Notes: generated by a model from the sequence alone, not told the origin. 64,000 nucleotides of DNA from Zerene cesonia (GCF_012273895.1 NC_052106.1:3100001-3164000), one strand, 5' to 3'; numbered from the stretch's first letter, positions 1-14,300 are shown. Numbers and translations are program-made.

Positions 1-3000
1 TTTAGTGTACCTTTAATATGAACTCAAACTCACATTTGTTTATTCAATTAATTCTTATTTAAGCACTTTTGCATCGTCATTACACAATTTCCACCGGTTC
101 GGAAAGCAGTTTCTACAGAGAACAACCGGCAAGAAACTCTGTAGTAGTGCGTATACTTTATGTGTAGCATTGATCTTTTAATAAATTACTAGAAATAATT
201 TAATAATGTAGGTAGATTTTACACTTAATATTTTTTGCAATATGTGTTAATTAAGTTGATATAAAACTAAATAATTTTCTTAATCAGAAATTAATAGCTT
301 TCACATAGTACTGAAACACTTTGTAAAAGCTCAGTTTTGAAATTATTTAATTTATTAGAAACTTGTTTATTAGTTCATAATTACTCTAATTACCTAATTA
401 ATTACTCTTAAGTACCGAAATAGTACTAAAGCAGTCATTTAATTTTAATTTTTACGCGGTTTTAATTAAAAGTCTTGATTGATTAAATTATTCTAGGGTA
501 GGGTAGTAGGTAGACTTTAGTTGAATTGTAGAAATCTTTAATAATAAATTAAGAAATATAAGATAAAATCTAGATAACAAAGCACTATTCTTTCTTATTA
601 CATAAATGCGTATGACGTTAAAAGGCATTAACAGTTGTATAAAAACTTTAAGGTATAATGTGCGATACATTACGTGTATAATACACAACTAAATGGTTAA
701 TCTGTTGAGCGCTGACGTTCAATACAAAAGCCTTTGTACGGTATATTCGTTTACGCAACAAATATTTACCCGGCCGATCCCTCAAAATGAATTGAATTGA
801 GCCTTCCCGCTTTTTGTTGGGTAGCTAAAAGATAGCATTCATACTATTGTTGAGATAAAACGTAATATAAACGGTCTGATGATAAACTCAAACTATTTCC
901 TTTCCAAACATCTAATTAGTTCGAGGTCATACTACATAAAGAACTTCAAAAGATATTCAAATTAAATATGTTTGGATTTTCTTTACAACGTTTGGTGAAA
1001 AGAGATATTTTAAATATATGAATTTTATGCTCATAATATAGAATAATATCTACAGCAACCACCTTTTTAATTTCATATAACGGGTATACGAGGGCTCAGA
1101 TTCAGGAATTTAATATTAACGTCGTTCTTCCAGTCTATTTATCGGTATCATGAGCAAGGGTGACCTAGTTATTATGAAATTTTAGCTCGCTTCGTATTTA
1201 CATTAATTTTGATGCCATTATATTGTTCATAATGTTGGAGAAAAAGGGACTCTTTTTAATGGTATTTTCTCGTTATGCTTTCTCTATTCAGAATGTGTAA
1301 AATGTGCATTACAATAAAGGTTTGCTAAAAAAGTGACAAAGCTATAAGCTATAATCTGAGTCAAAAGAGTCCAAATTTTGTATGCGTGTGTGCCTAATAG
1401 TTCTATCTTACACTTCCTTTGCAATAATATGTTTATTTTATCTTGTGAAGTTTTCTTAACTTGTTTTCTTGCCTTACCTTCACTCACAGTTGCTTCCAAG
1501 TGCTAGTGCATTAAAACTGGATACAGAGAAGTCAAAAGTTACATTCTCTCAGCGAGATTAAATCGCGAAGCCTTCACAGCCGACTTGCAATATCCGGGAA
1601 AACTCATTTCAACGATCGCTCTATACAAATAGTTCCTGATTATTCCTGTCATAGCGAGGATATCGAGTTTTCAATACTAGATATCAACGTTTTAATAGGT
1701 TTTTTTTATATTAAACGCATCACCGCGAGACTATACTGAGTTAATAAGAATGATTGTTATTTATGCTTATTGTGAGTGGATGTAAAATTTGAATTGGATT
1801 TTAGAGGATTATTTGATAATAAGAAAAGGTTACTTATAAATGACATTCACATAACATAATTTACTAGCTGTTCGCCCTGGCTCCAGTGACTGACTTAGGC
1901 CATATATTAGTGTAGCTAAACTATTATTAATCAGTCCTTTCCATTTCATACATATGTATCCAAAACGCTGGCGGTTTTTTATAATCCAAAGACTGGATTT
2001 GTTCTGAGAGAAATACCCCACTTTCAAATTTGAAAAATACTGTTTATTTCCTTTTAAATGTAAAATGTATAAAAAGCTTCATCTCACGAAAAGCGAGTGG
2101 ATATCTCGTGACTGTAATTTGTGTTGCTAATGAGAAAATTACGCTAATGTCTAGAAGTTTCTGTTATCCCTGCAAATTATTTCATTTAGATTTTTTATGG
2201 CTTTATAATTACCAGTACAATATGATTGTATTAACTAGTCTATCGTATTATGTTTTTGATAATAGATTTTCACAATATATTTTTGATATTGTAGTTGATT
2301 TTCATCAAAAAATCCATAGCGATGGTTTTAAAATTGTATGGTTTATATGCCATATACAAAAATATTTTTTTATCGTAAAAAATAACCTAAAATAAGCATG
2401 TTATTAAAAAGCAAACAAGATTAAAACATGCAAGGCTATTATATTCCTCTATTAAAGCAAATTTGTTATTCACTAAATAGCTGCTGCTGAAGTGTTTGTT
2501 ATGAAGAGTAACTTATCCTATACAAGAACAAAAAACAACTTAGATGTTAAGGTTAGTTCGCTAACGTAGGTAACAATCTTTGGCAGTTTTCCAGTTGGCA
2601 AGTTATGCAATACCAGTGCTGAAGGCAGCTTGCGGAAAGCGTGATTGGAGATACATTTAAGGAACACTAGTTCATGTAGAAGGTTATGTAGATTGTAGAC
2701 AATGGGTTACACTCGTTATTATTTTAAACTGTTAGTTTTGGGTCTAAAATAAAAAAATATGACATTAAAAATACTATAACATAAAAAAGTCTAAGTTATT
2801 CTTTAAAACATCCAATGGAGAATAAACAATTACGGAAAGCAATTACGATATCTTACGATATCGAATCGGTACCTTTTTCTATCCGAAACAACGATATAGT
2901 GGTAAACCGTAAAACCGGTTTTTAATTCAGTTTACGTAATTAATTACTATGCATTTCAAATATGTTAGTAATTTCTATAACATAATGTCACAGTGCGCTA

Positions 3001-3004
3001 CATG
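1..3004. other. AT-rich DNA, no gene seen
   Basis: No exon, RNA gene or clear repeat recognised. The open frames are short and AT-rich. It may be an upstream intron of the PDZ-PH gene or intergenic DNA. Confidence 0.5.
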
Positions 3005-3018
3005 TTACGAGAATATAT
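3005..3018. repeat. 14-bp target-site duplication, left copy
   Basis: TTACGAGAATATAT, identical to 3348-3361 on the other side of the SINE. Confidence 0.85.
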
Positions 3019-3347
3019 TCATCATCATCATCATTCATCATCAGCCCATATATGTTCCCACTGCTGGGACACAGGCCTCCCATGAGGGATCAGGCCATAA
3101 TCCACCACGCTGGCCAAGTGCGGGTTGGCAGATGTCACATGTCGTCGAACTTTTAATTCTTGGACATGCCGGTTTCCTCACGATGTTTTCCTTCACCGTT
3201 TAAGCAGTGGTGATGTTATCCACATGCGCAGATAAATTGAAAAATCAATTTATTTCCTGCACGCTCGCCCGGTCTCGAACCCCGACTTATCGATTTTGAA
3301 GTCCGAGGTTCTCACCACTGAGCCACCATTGCTTTTTTTTATTTTTA
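3019..3347 (-). mobile_element. tRNA-headed SINE (family 2), full-length, with target duplication
   Basis: On the minus strand the element starts with a tRNA-like head: A box TGGCTCAGTGG and B box GGTTCGAGACC. The body, common in Lepidoptera, ends in a GAT repeat (ATC on the plus strand at 3019-3036). The 14-bp direct repeat TTACGAGAATATAT flanks it at 3005-3018 and 3348-3361, the signature of LINE-driven retroposition. Confidence 0.85.
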
Positions 3348-3361
3348 TTACGAGAATATAT
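3348..3361. repeat. 14-bp target-site duplication, right copy
   Basis: Second copy of TTACGAGAATATAT after the tRNA head of the minus-strand SINE. Confidence 0.85.
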
Positions 3362-6084
3362 ATGCAAATAAATTACAAGCTACAATAAATTACAGTTTTC
3401 ATTAGATATTGAACCTGGGGCTTGTGGCCTGTGGCCTTTTGGGGGAAAAAGTGGAGCATGTGGGATTCTTATCGACTAATAAAGCTTTCTGTACAGCTGT
3501 GTGACTTTCCATACCCAATATCACATCTCAACGTGCAAAGAACAATCGAATACCGAAAAGATTAAATATCGATTTTATGTTTAAATCTATAGATGTTATC
3601 CTTCGTCACACATTAGCATTTCTTTAAAAATTTAAAAGTATCAACTCCATAAGACTAATATCAACTCCATAACTAATAACTTTTCTTCGTCATTGCTGCA
3701 AAATGTCGTTTAAATAAATGACAGTCACTTCAAAGTTTTCATTTTCTTAAAAGCCATCCAATTGACATTTGTAGAACACCTCATCACACTTTATGTGTGA
3801 CAATAGAGCCATGACCCCGTCGTTTCTCATTTTATTACATTTTTATTGTCTTCCCATAAAAACTCTATAACTCTAAACGTCTTAGGCTGTTAAAAATTGT
3901 TATGATTAAACATTTTATAATGAACCAGGAAAGTGTAGGAAAAATTGTATGACAAAATTTTCATAAATTTATAGCTAAGGATAATTTTACTTTTTTGTAA
4001 TGTATACTGTTGTTTTTTTGCTGTATATATACAATACTATTACTGAAGAGAGAAGTATAAGCAAGAAATCTCAATAATTTTTCTTGAATGAAATTAATAA
4101 ATCAGTTCAAATTTGATTTGATATTCAGCCCTTTTTGATTTGATATTTATGAATTTTAACTCAAATATCTTGTCGCATTATTATTTTGTACAGCTTTTCA
4201 AACTGGTGGTACATGCTAAAAACATGTTATGACGATCCAAAAGTACTTCAAGGCAAAGTATAATTAATGTCATAAATATTTGAGCTTTAGTTTATATCAA
4301 CTTCGTATGGGTCTCTACTTCTATACTAAACGTACTGCGATCATAAATAATACTGATTGACGTTATATACAAAATATCTATATATATCACTTAGATGATA
4401 GATTTTTAAATTACCTCCACGTTATCATCTATCCATTAAGCCATCAATCATCCATAGAAGGTGAACGATATAAGCGCTCTACAAATGGATATAAAGCTGC
4501 GAACTACGTACGAAAAATGTTTACTGTGAAAAGCTATTACGTTTAATACGATCGTTTTACGTACATAGCAATATATAGTCTTGTTACAGATTCTTCTATA
4601 GAGATCGACTATTAAATATATATGGCCTCTAAGCAATATGACCCTTAGCAATACAAGTGTCATAGATTTAGAAAATATAAAGATTATTTTCTTATGATAC
4701 ACCAACGAAATATTGGACAAATTTCGTAGAAGTGTGAAATTCCTGTTTGTACGAATGAAAATGAAAATACACAAAACAACTGCAACGTTAATTGTAAATC
4801 GATTTACAATTTCTTGATGGTAAGCGCTTCTACCGCCCATGAACATTAAAATTGCTTAAATTGCACTTTATACATGTAGTTTCTTTGTGAATATGATTAA
4901 GTTTAATTGCTCACAAATTTTGGATAAATATTTAATTCGAAATTCCAATTGTAATAAGGGGTTCAGTGGACAAATAATAATAAATTACCTTTGTAAGTGA
5001 TTCATAAAGAAATATACCAAAAATATATATCGAAAATACATATTCATTAATAATATATATATAGTAAGTCTTTCCCGCTTGCTACGATTTTAAGTTACTA
5101 TAATATAACACATAAGTCGTCTCTCGTTTCCCCGATATAAAGTTAACGGTAAACTCATAAACGGAGCTTAAACGCTATCATGCAAAATTTAGCGTCTACA
5201 TGTCCCTCAAGTGTCAGAAAAGAGAAAGACGTTTACTGAGAAATTCAACTCTCTGACGGTTTGTTGCCTAAATTGGTTTCGTCAAAGATAATTTAACAGA
5301 GTATTTTTGAATATATTTATAAAAATCTATTATTAAATGAATCTTTCCTTAATCATTAACTCATATTTATAATCACTTATAAAGTAACATAAATTTGACG
5401 TTGGTAGAATTCGAGTTATATTGAAAAAAATAAAACATTAAACTGCAGAAATAGCAATTATATAATATACTTAGATCTATAAAGAAAACACGATTAAGGA
5501 TTAGTCCAATACTAAAACCAGAGATTGCGTCTATTTAATTTAAACACAAATGCATTCGCTATACCGAGTTTAAAGTCCTCATAATAAAAAAGCAATTTCA
5601 CGTGCAGCAGTAAAAGTTCGTGAGTGTCTGGATAAAACATAAGCTGTAAATGTACATTAATTATGTACTCGGCAAATAAAATTTAAATGAAATAATTGAA
5701 ATAGATCATTTAATCGAAAATGTCTTCTCAGAACTAGCTCAATCCATTAGAGGTATCCACTAATAAACGATTCTGTTAATATCCTGGGCGAAGGCGGATT
5801 CTGATAATTTGCAGTTGCATTTGCATTGGGAAGACGTCTTGGTGTAATATATCAAACTAAATTGATTCTCGATTAACGTTTACGTTCGTAGCGCTATTAC
5901 GGTTTCCACGTTCATCTGTTATTCCGCCTACGTTTAGAATCTAATGTTAAGACGGTTAGTTACTACTCGCATGTAGGAAGTGGTAATGTTTATTGCGTTC
6001 TGTTGTTTTGTTGATGATACTTGAAAAACTAAATGTGAGTTTAAACTGTTGTTCGATTTATTTTATGCTAGCTTATATATTATA
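3362..6084. other. AT-rich DNA, no gene; LINE-tail-like fragment near 3416-3500
   Basis: Only a weak match near 3460 (GTGGGATTCTTATCGACTAA) to the poly-A retroposon at 43395-43557. Otherwise no feature seen. Confidence 0.4.
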
Positions 6085-6250
6085 CTAGCTTTACAGCCGT
6101 AGGTAGCTCCGCTCGCTTGTAAAGAAAAATAAAGATAGTCTCGGGACGTTACCCGCATAGATCCCGTTCCTATAGGGTTTCCAAGGCAATAAACGTACCG
6201 AATTTCATCGAAATCAGTTCAGGCAGAATAAACATTCATATTAGAAGGGT
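6085..6250 (-). mobile_element. Helitron-like fragment, reverse orientation
   Basis: Begins CTAGCTTTACAGCCGTAGG and continues with the diverged interior shared by short non-autonomous Lepidoptera repeats (ACCGAATTTCATCGAAATC). Read on the minus strand it would end in CTAG. Boundary at 6250 approximate. Confidence 0.45.
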
Positions 6251-7199
6251 TCTTGTATAAAGCTAAAATCCATACCATAATTATGTTCGTTTCAATACGT
6301 CGTAAGCACTTCTATAACTACGCTATTCATCAATACTCGATATTCGTATTAAGTGAAACATGAAAAAGGCATTTTTATAAAAATACGATGTTACATAATA
6401 TGTTGCAAACAGAGTATATTTCACTTAAATCACAATAAAAATGTAATATGGCTTCGTATACTTCGTTACTTTGCAAATGTGCAGTAAATTCGGTTTACAT
6501 ATCATTAGAAGCTCGTAAATGAGTAGTGATACAAAAAAGTACCCTCAACTCCTTTCTCGACTTTCAAATAAAACCGTCCAAATGAGACAAGGGAAAAATG
6601 AAAATAATATAAGAAAATGGAGCGCACTAATGAAGCGTAGACCCTATAGAAACGTTTCTCGTGTATTTTAAACACGTGCTTTAAAATGTGGGAAAATTGT
6701 AAGATTCTTCTAGACTTTTTAAATTTTTTAGAAGGCATTTTTATGACGGGGATATTCGTGTTTTGCATTTTAACATACATATGCTTTTGTGAAATGTTGT
6801 AGCTAAACATAAAGGAAATGTTGTATTTTATTTAATTATTTAATTATCAAATAATGATATATTCTACGCCATGATAAATTCAAAGTTACCGTTTTGATGT
6901 AATAAAAAAAAGTGTTTAGTTATTTAAGAGCATACATTATTAACACGCTCTAGAGACATTAATGTCTGTATGTTTGTATGTTACCGACTGCTTTAGACTC
7001 GATTGTGACTCGTGTATCTACGCAAGTGTACCCAACACTTAACAAGGATCGGTGACAATACACTACTACAATACACACTATTACTTTAATGTGTCTATCT
7101 TCTTATCCTGATTATGATCGCAATGATGAATAAATTAATTACTTTGTATTTGATTTACATTTATATTAGTTTCTTTTTTGTACAATGAATGTTTATAAA

Positions 7200-7279
7200 T
7201 CTAGACTAATATTATAAAGCTGAAGAGTTTGTTTGCTATATACATATGTACCACGGGCGAAGCTGCGGCGGACCTCTAG
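7200..7279 (+). mobile_element. Helitron-like element, internally deleted
   Basis: 80 bp: 5' TCTAGACTAATATTATAAAG and 3' GTACCACGGGCGAAGC...CTAG, the same ends as the 168-bp copy at 7557 but with most of the interior missing. Confidence 0.6.
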
Positions 7280-7556
7280 CAAATATATAAAAACCATGAT
7301 CTTCGAGTAGCTATACGATCAAATATAATAATAAATGCTCATATTCATGGATATGTTTAAAAGAAAACGTTAGCAAATTGCCTCTTAAAAACGGTTCAAT
7401 GATGAAATTTAATATTGTAAAAAACGAAGGTATAACTAACCCGATAAATCAATCAAAAATAATTGACTCTTGAAAACATACAGCAGGAGCATGAATGTTG
7501 CCATTTGAAAATACTCGTAAATGATTAATAATTCAAGAGTTTATTGCTTGTACTTA

Positions 7557-7724
7557 TCTACACTAATATTATAAAGAGGAAAACTTTGTTTGTTTGGTTG
7601 TAATGAATAGGCTCAAAAACTACTGGACCGATTTTAAAAATTCTTTCACCATTCGAAAGTTACATTATCCACAAGTAACATAGACTATATATGTACCACG
7701 GGCGAAGCCGGGGCGAACAGCTAG
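7557..7724 (+). mobile_element. Helitron-like non-autonomous element
   Basis: 168 bp from TCTACACTAATATTATAAAG to ...GAACAGCTAG, inserted between A and T without target duplication. TC start, CTAG end and A/T insertion fit Helitron ends; the class is inferred. Confidence 0.65.
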
Positions 7725-8206
7725 TTGAACATAAAGACATTTAACTGCCTTTATACTTATTTCAATATACGGTTTTGCATTGTTATTTAATCTATGAAAT
7801 ACATGGTACATAAATATTAACGATATGATAACGATACGATATTGGGGTATACTAAATAGACTCTAGTCGTAACGCGAAATAATAGAAATCGTTATTTGGA
7901 CTGGGAAATTGGATTGGGCGCGTGAAGAGCTAATATAAACGCAGGGGATTGTCGATTTAGGCTTATTTTGCAACATTATTCCAATGAAGGAGGAACATTT
8001 TTAAGCATTTTATGTTTTGCTGAACGTTAATGCGAATCCAATGAAGGATAATCAAGATTACGTTCACGGATAAAATAGAAATAGAAATTAATTTTTATAT
8101 TTTAAAAATTCCTTTTATAATTCTGAGATTTTATATTTTATGTAACGTAAACGGAAATATTCAGTAGAGCTTGAAGAAATTAAATTTTTTACTCTATTAT
8201 ATTTTA

Positions 8207-8391
8207 CTAGCTGCACCCCGCAAACGCTGTTCTGCCTTACTCTTATCGTTTAGTGGTATGAAAAATAGATGTTAGCCGATTCACAGACCTACCCAATACA
8301 CTTACCAAATTTCAGAGGAATCGGTCAAGCCGTTTCGGAGGAGTATAGAGACTAACATTGTGACACGAGAATTTTATATATAAGATTAAGT
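8207..8391 (-). mobile_element. Helitron-like fragment, reverse orientation
   Basis: Starts CTAGCTGCACCCCGCAAACG and contains AAATTTCAGAGGAATCGGTC, typical of the interior of these repeats. Ends near TATATAAGATTAAG. Right boundary approximate. Confidence 0.45.
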
Positions 8392-8415
8392 TTTTAACAT
8401 CTAGGTAGAATCCTG

Positions 8416-8637
8416 TCCTACTTAATATTATAAATGAGAAAGTTTTTCAGGATGGATGTATGTGTATGTGTATGTGTATGTATGTTTGTTACTCTTTCAT
8501 GCAAAAACTACTGAACCGATTGCAATTAAATTTGGTACGTAGATAGCTAAACAACTGGAATAACATATGGGCAACTTTATATCACGATATTCTACGGGAT
8601 AGAGACTTACGCGGGTGCAACCGCGGGTCGCAGCTAG
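8416..8637 (+). mobile_element. Helitron-like non-autonomous element
   Basis: From TCCTACTTAATATTATAAAT through ACTACTGAACCGATTGCAAT to a GC-rich end (GCGGGTGCAACCGC) and CAGCTAG. That end forms a short hairpin 8-12 bases before CTAG, as in Helitrons. The start may be 8411 instead. Related copies at 30830, 31378, 33925 and 44534. Confidence 0.65.
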
Positions 8638-9260
8638 TATAGTATAATATTGTAGGCATACCGATGAATAATATGATATTATATTTGATAGCATCTATAT
8701 TATAGCCACATTTTAAAATCCTTTAAGAAAAAAATGATAGCTCTGTTAATGAAGCCCAAATTATTTTATACTACACAGCATATTTGTAACATACTGCGTT
8801 TATTGACATGACTGACACATAATGTTTACGTAACAAACATACAAAATGATTGCCTCGACTTCTTATTCAAATAATGATGCTACCTTTTCCGTACATTAGG
8901 CAAATTCGAAGCGTAAATTTATCACATTTTCTTTGTTTTGTCGAAATGATGAAACGGTGAAAATAAGAAATATCACTCGCAGATTTAGAATAAAAGAGCT
9001 TGTAACAAATGTGCAGGAAATTGCGTAGATTTTTCTTTACGTATTTTTTGGTACTGTTACTTATTTAGGTTGTATTTTTCTATTACCATATAAAATTAAG
9101 CATTGAATTATCAGTACTGAAACGTTTATATCAATCTGAGAACTGTTAAATATTGAAATTATAGTTTAAAAATCAATTGTAGGTAATCATGTATTATTCA
9201 AAGCTTCGAATAAGACATTATTCCATAATTTTCAATAAAAGTACACCTAATTGTATGAGG

Positions 9261-9552
9261 GAGTCGAGCACGCTTACGCACGAATTGGGCCAGTTTGTAC
9301 CGGGGAAGTACCAAACCACCACAAAAGACCGACGTCAAATAGTAGCATACTATTGTTTTTCGTTCGTTGAGTGGGGGAGCCGGAGGCCTATATCTTACCC
9401 TTCCTATTTGTTCCTTTTCGAATTTAAAGTCGGCAATCTATTTGTAGAGGCGTAAGGTCTACAATCGGCCTTTCCAAATGTTCATGGCGGTGGTAGCGTT
9501 TACCATCAGGCGACCTACCAGATCCTTAGTTGACGATGACATTAAAAAAAAC
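9261..9552 (+). mobile_element. Family-3 dispersed repeat (SINE/LINE-end type)
   Basis: GTCGAGCACGCTTACGCACG...AGTGGGGGAGCCGGAGGCC...CATCAGGCGACCTACCAGAT...GATGAC and an A-run. Similar copies at about 18578, 38203, 43845, 46430 and 51330, so it is a retroposon family. Class not certain. Confidence 0.6.
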
Positions 9553-11330
9553 CTAAGTACATTATTCTGTCCCATAACAATAGAGTACAATCCTTAATTA
9601 ATCTAGGACTTCATGGCATTGTGTATAAAAATATTTATTCGCTCAAAGAAATACATTCAACAATATTATACGCTCCGTAAATCGTACACGTTGACCGCGC
9701 TAACTTTGAATAACAGTCACAATATTTTATAGTGTAGCATTAGTCTTTAGAAAGAATAAATAGGATAAGACCTAAGCCGGAGTTTGCGTGGAAGTATAAA
9801 CGTTTACCACACGAAACCAATTACACAGTCGACTGCAACGTAATTGCAACGAAGTGCTGGGGAGATTTACTTAGCTGCAATTACGAAACTTTGACACAAA
9901 ACATTAACCGTGGTTTAACTGTAACTTCTGGCGAAACACATTAATTGTTTAAAGGTACTTTTATCTTTAAATTTGGTACTAGAATTGTTTGTCGCGTTCG
10001 GCCTATAAGGACTCTAGTAGTTATAATTCAGTCAAGTAAGTTACATACAGTTTATTAAGTTTGAAACGAAATGGCAGAGATCACCAGCCCACAATTTGTT
10101 CTTGGAAAGGGTTAGCAAAAAGAACCTCATTTAAATAAAACATTATGTATATCCATTTTCATTGAAAATATAACATTGGTATATTTTTTAGTTTTAAAAG
10201 AATTGTGTTAGTGACTTCGTAATTGTAATGCCTTCTTTAGATGTGTAGTTATTAGAAATTAAAAAAACATATATTTAATATCGAGTATTCATTATTGTCA
10301 AACAAAATATCACGTAAGTAAATTTAATTATTAAAACTCAAATCTTAACTATTTAAAATATTTAACTTTAATTTCATAGTTCATAAATGATTATCAAAAT
10401 AAATGAACATAAATTATAGAAAATAAATATGATAAAGTATTAATTACCATCTACATGACAATTTCTACGCAGTTTAGTTTGTTAAATTTTACTTATTACA
10501 TTATAATAAATAATAATTACGCCGAATTATAATTTAGGAATAAAGTTCTTGGTAAACCACGAGAATATGTTTTAACGAAATCGCCTTCAACTCGAAAAGT
10601 TTTCAATATTTTCTAAGAACATTATCGCCGTGGAAAGTTCTAGACTAGATCATTACCGAACAAAGACTTGAGAACACAATCGATGCACTAAACCGGAGAA
10701 CGTGTTATGCAAGTTAGACACTAAACCGCACATTTTCTATAAAGGTAGAAATTTTAAACATTTATTTATTCCCCGACCTTTACGTTAAATGTCTTTTACA
10801 GATTTTGATACTTTAGCCAAAGCGCAGTTTTAAACAGCCAATAAAGAAAATGTCGTAAATTTGAAAATCGAATCGAAATTGATCGAACGCTGGTACGGAT
10901 CGAATTATTCACTTAATTTAAAAATAATAATTTGATGTTTGATGTTGTCATTTTAATATTTTATTTAAATAATACATTTAGTATTTAATTAAATAAATTG
11001 GAAGATAGAAAAATGCATTTATTAAATTTTATATTAGTAAAGATGAATATGGTACATCGGATATTTTTGTTCTATGTAAATTTAAAAAGGCTCCTTAAAC
11101 GGGAGATTTTTTTTGTGGAATTTGGCGGGAAATCCATACCTCAAATGTCAAATATTATGGTTGTGATATTGTTGTGCTTTGTACATTTTACGATTTCAAT
11201 ATTAATTACTATACTAATATTGGTAATTGAACACTCATAGGCAATTCATAAGTATTTTTTTTTTATATTTTAATTTATTTTCGTGTGTGACTAAATGTTT
11301 ACATTAAAATTGTATTTATATTTGTTTTAG
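9553..11330. other. AT-rich DNA before E1, no gene seen
   Basis: No exon with good borders recognised. It is probably intron leading to E1, since E1 has a strong acceptor. Confidence 0.4.
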
Positions 11331-11368
11331 GTGGTGCGGGTGGGCCGGGAGTATCAGTGTCTACACAG
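11331..11368 (+). CDS. E1 (first exon seen), PDZ-PH gene
   Basis: A strong pyrimidine tract ending TTTTAG precedes 38 nt, and a GTAAGA donor follows. All three frames are open. The frame ending on a codon boundary (GAGGPGVSVSTQ) is the one that joins E2. It needs an upstream exon ending in one base, which I could not find. Confidence 0.55.
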
Positions 11369-14300
11369 GTAAGAATATAAAAGATTAATTATTATTATCA
11401 TCACACATGAATTAAACAATTATAGACTATAAATAAAAAATAATTAAAAAAAACAATCGAGTTCCTATTTGAACGACTAATCCGTATTGGTGATGTGTAT
11501 GTGGTTATTTCTTTTCGTTATTTGTTTGTTAGTTATTTTATAAAAGTTTTATTATAACATCGTCAGTCCATATAGCGTGCATATTTAAGAGTGTTGCTTA
11601 TTATGATAAGATGCTGTACAATTAGCTATTTTCATATCACAATGTTTATTTGTCGCAAATGAGTTTCGTTAGAATGTGAAGGCAACATTTCAACAATTGC
11701 ATAGTTTTTCTCAAAATACAATGAATCTCCCTTCGAATAGAATAATTTAAGTAAATTCCTACTTTATCTTACATGTTTGAAATCCTTTTCTATTCAGAAC
11801 CGTATCCATAACTATTGAAAATCCTTCCCTATTATTCAAATTCAACGAATGCCAGCTACTTTATGATTTATGAACGATTCGTATTTATGATTTATTTCTT
11901 GAAAAAATATGAAAGTACTGCTACGCTGCATTTGCATTTAAATATATTTTAATGTATTCAAAATATATCGTACAAGTTTTATTCTCAACTTATTACCACT
12001 TTATATCAACGTTAAAAGATTCACTTTGTATTAATATTAAGCCATTAGAAGATGTAAAGAAACTGTCAAATTATGAGTTTTACTAAAAGTGGGTAACAAC
12101 TTAAAATAAAAGCTAATTTACCAAAAAAAAATATACACTCAGAGCCCTTGAAAGGTCTCATTTTAAATGTTTACATTATTGGAGAAGTCCAAACGGTTAG
12201 AACGATCGGTTTGAAAAGAAATAACATCACATTCTAATAAAATGCATCTTTTACAAAACAACAACAATACCTCGCGCATATCTTAATGACATTACGTAAA
12301 CTGGAGCAATTAGCAGCAACAGAGGATATGATTATGTCCACAGAAAAACTTCCCAAGAGAACGGCGAGGCTTCCTCTCAAATGGCGGAAGTTTGAAACTT
12401 CAACTGCAATGTAAGATACCACTCTTGCCTGAGGGAGTAAATAAATTATCTGTTTATGCGCCATATTCGGTGTTAAAAGTGGTCATATTTTTACAAATTA
12501 AGCTCTCCGTATCACCCTCTACAGATAATAAAATAATGTAAAATCTCCATCGAGAGTTTCGCCAATTTTACATAGTTGTTTTATAATGGATGAATCGAGT
12601 CGAATCACAGGTGAATAGAAGATCAACAATATTAAAATTAACATAGTTTGCAATTATAAGTTAAATGAAATCCGAATGCGTATAAAATGTGGCAAATATT
12701 GAAGCGAATGCAAGCGGAACGTTAACACGAAACATCCTTTGTTGTTCAAACCTCAAGAGCAAAACTTGGCTCATTATCGCCGACTTCATTCCTAATTCGC
12801 TTATCTCATTGAAGTGTTGATTAAGCTCCCGTAATAAGCATATTTACATTTTGGCGAGAAATTGTTAACGAAAAAGTTCTTTTACATATTTTCAAAAGAC
12901 TGAAACAGAAGGTGGTTATCAAATCGTCTGTATATTTATGTTTGTTACTTCACAATTTTTTACGCGGTGAACCAATTTCTATGATACTTTTTTTTTTGTT
13001 TTAAAGTTGGAGCCTTCCATATGGTTCAATTAAGATTTGGTCTAATTCGTAGGATTTGTAGGTGGATGAGGTTTTTTGCTAAAAATAATTATTATCTTTC
13101 TACCCAATTGTACTAAAACGAACACTAAAGCGTTATTCTGGATACTGGTGACCTTACGTTCAATTACGAGACGTAGATGCAGACAACAAAGCTTTTAGTC
13201 CTTGAAAGTGCCAATAAAGCATCGACACAGACCTTTCTACGTCTTTAATAAAATTTCCATTTCGTTCTCCCTTTTAAACTCATAAAGTGTTATTTTAATT
13301 TGACTGTCTAATTAGGTTTCGTTGGTGGAATTCAATAGTAAATTTACGTAAATATCTCGCTTCTTGAATCGTTGGTGTACTCGCCTTCAGATTATTAGAA
13401 TATATCTTTGAATGATATAGAACTTTCTCCATAAGATTATTTCTAAACGAATTGTGAAACAAAGCAGCGTTAAAAACAAGTAATAATAATATTAATTTGT
13501 AGTTGGTAGGGTGTTATTTTAAAATACTTTAGAACTAAACGAAAAAAATATTTTATGTACTCACATTATTCACTTGTAAGTGCTATCAACGTTGCATATG
13601 TATATAAATGTTGCTTTTGCCAAAGTAGCTTCTCCGTTTACACATTCACATTCGGAATGCAGCCACGCACTTAATTTCGTTTTTCACACAAAATTTGATA
13701 TAGTTTCTTGGTTCAATTTTATTGAAAAGGTGAAAATCGAAGACGAATCAAAACACGTGCAAGCGTAGCAGTTGTCAACAATTAACTGAATATTTAAAAT
13801 GTTTAATGACCGAACTTGTCAGCGTAAGTGAGAGACATATGTACCAACATTACGCCACAAAAAAAAACGAAATTCAAAAATTTTTAATACACCTCGTATG
13901 CTGAAATCTAAGCAGATTTTGAACACGTGCTGTATTTTTTCCTTTGTTTTTATGCCAATATGATATTAGAAAATCAACGTTCAACAAGTTATGGAACTTT
14001 TATAATGGAATGAATAATGTGCAATGTTTTAATACTTTTACGTATAGGTATTTTTGATCGATAAAAAATAATAGCATAATACAGAAGTTAGTTAATCTGT
14101 GTTCGTTCAAGAAAATTTAATCACGTATTGACATTTGAATATGTTTCGATAGGCAGACATAGCACACTCGGCGAAAGGCTACGAATCGGAGGATGAAAAC
14201 TCGGGCAGAAAGCGGCAGAGGGTCAGCGACGACCGGCCAGCCAGTCGAACGAACATGTACTCTAAGCAGGTCTGTATATACATATTGTTTTAGCGCATTA

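Noticed and set aside
2030..2395. 121-codon open frame
   Set aside because: AT-driven composition and no domain or splice context.
4448..4846. 132-codon minus-strand open frame
   Set aside because: AT-driven, hydrophobic by composition, no recognisable motif.
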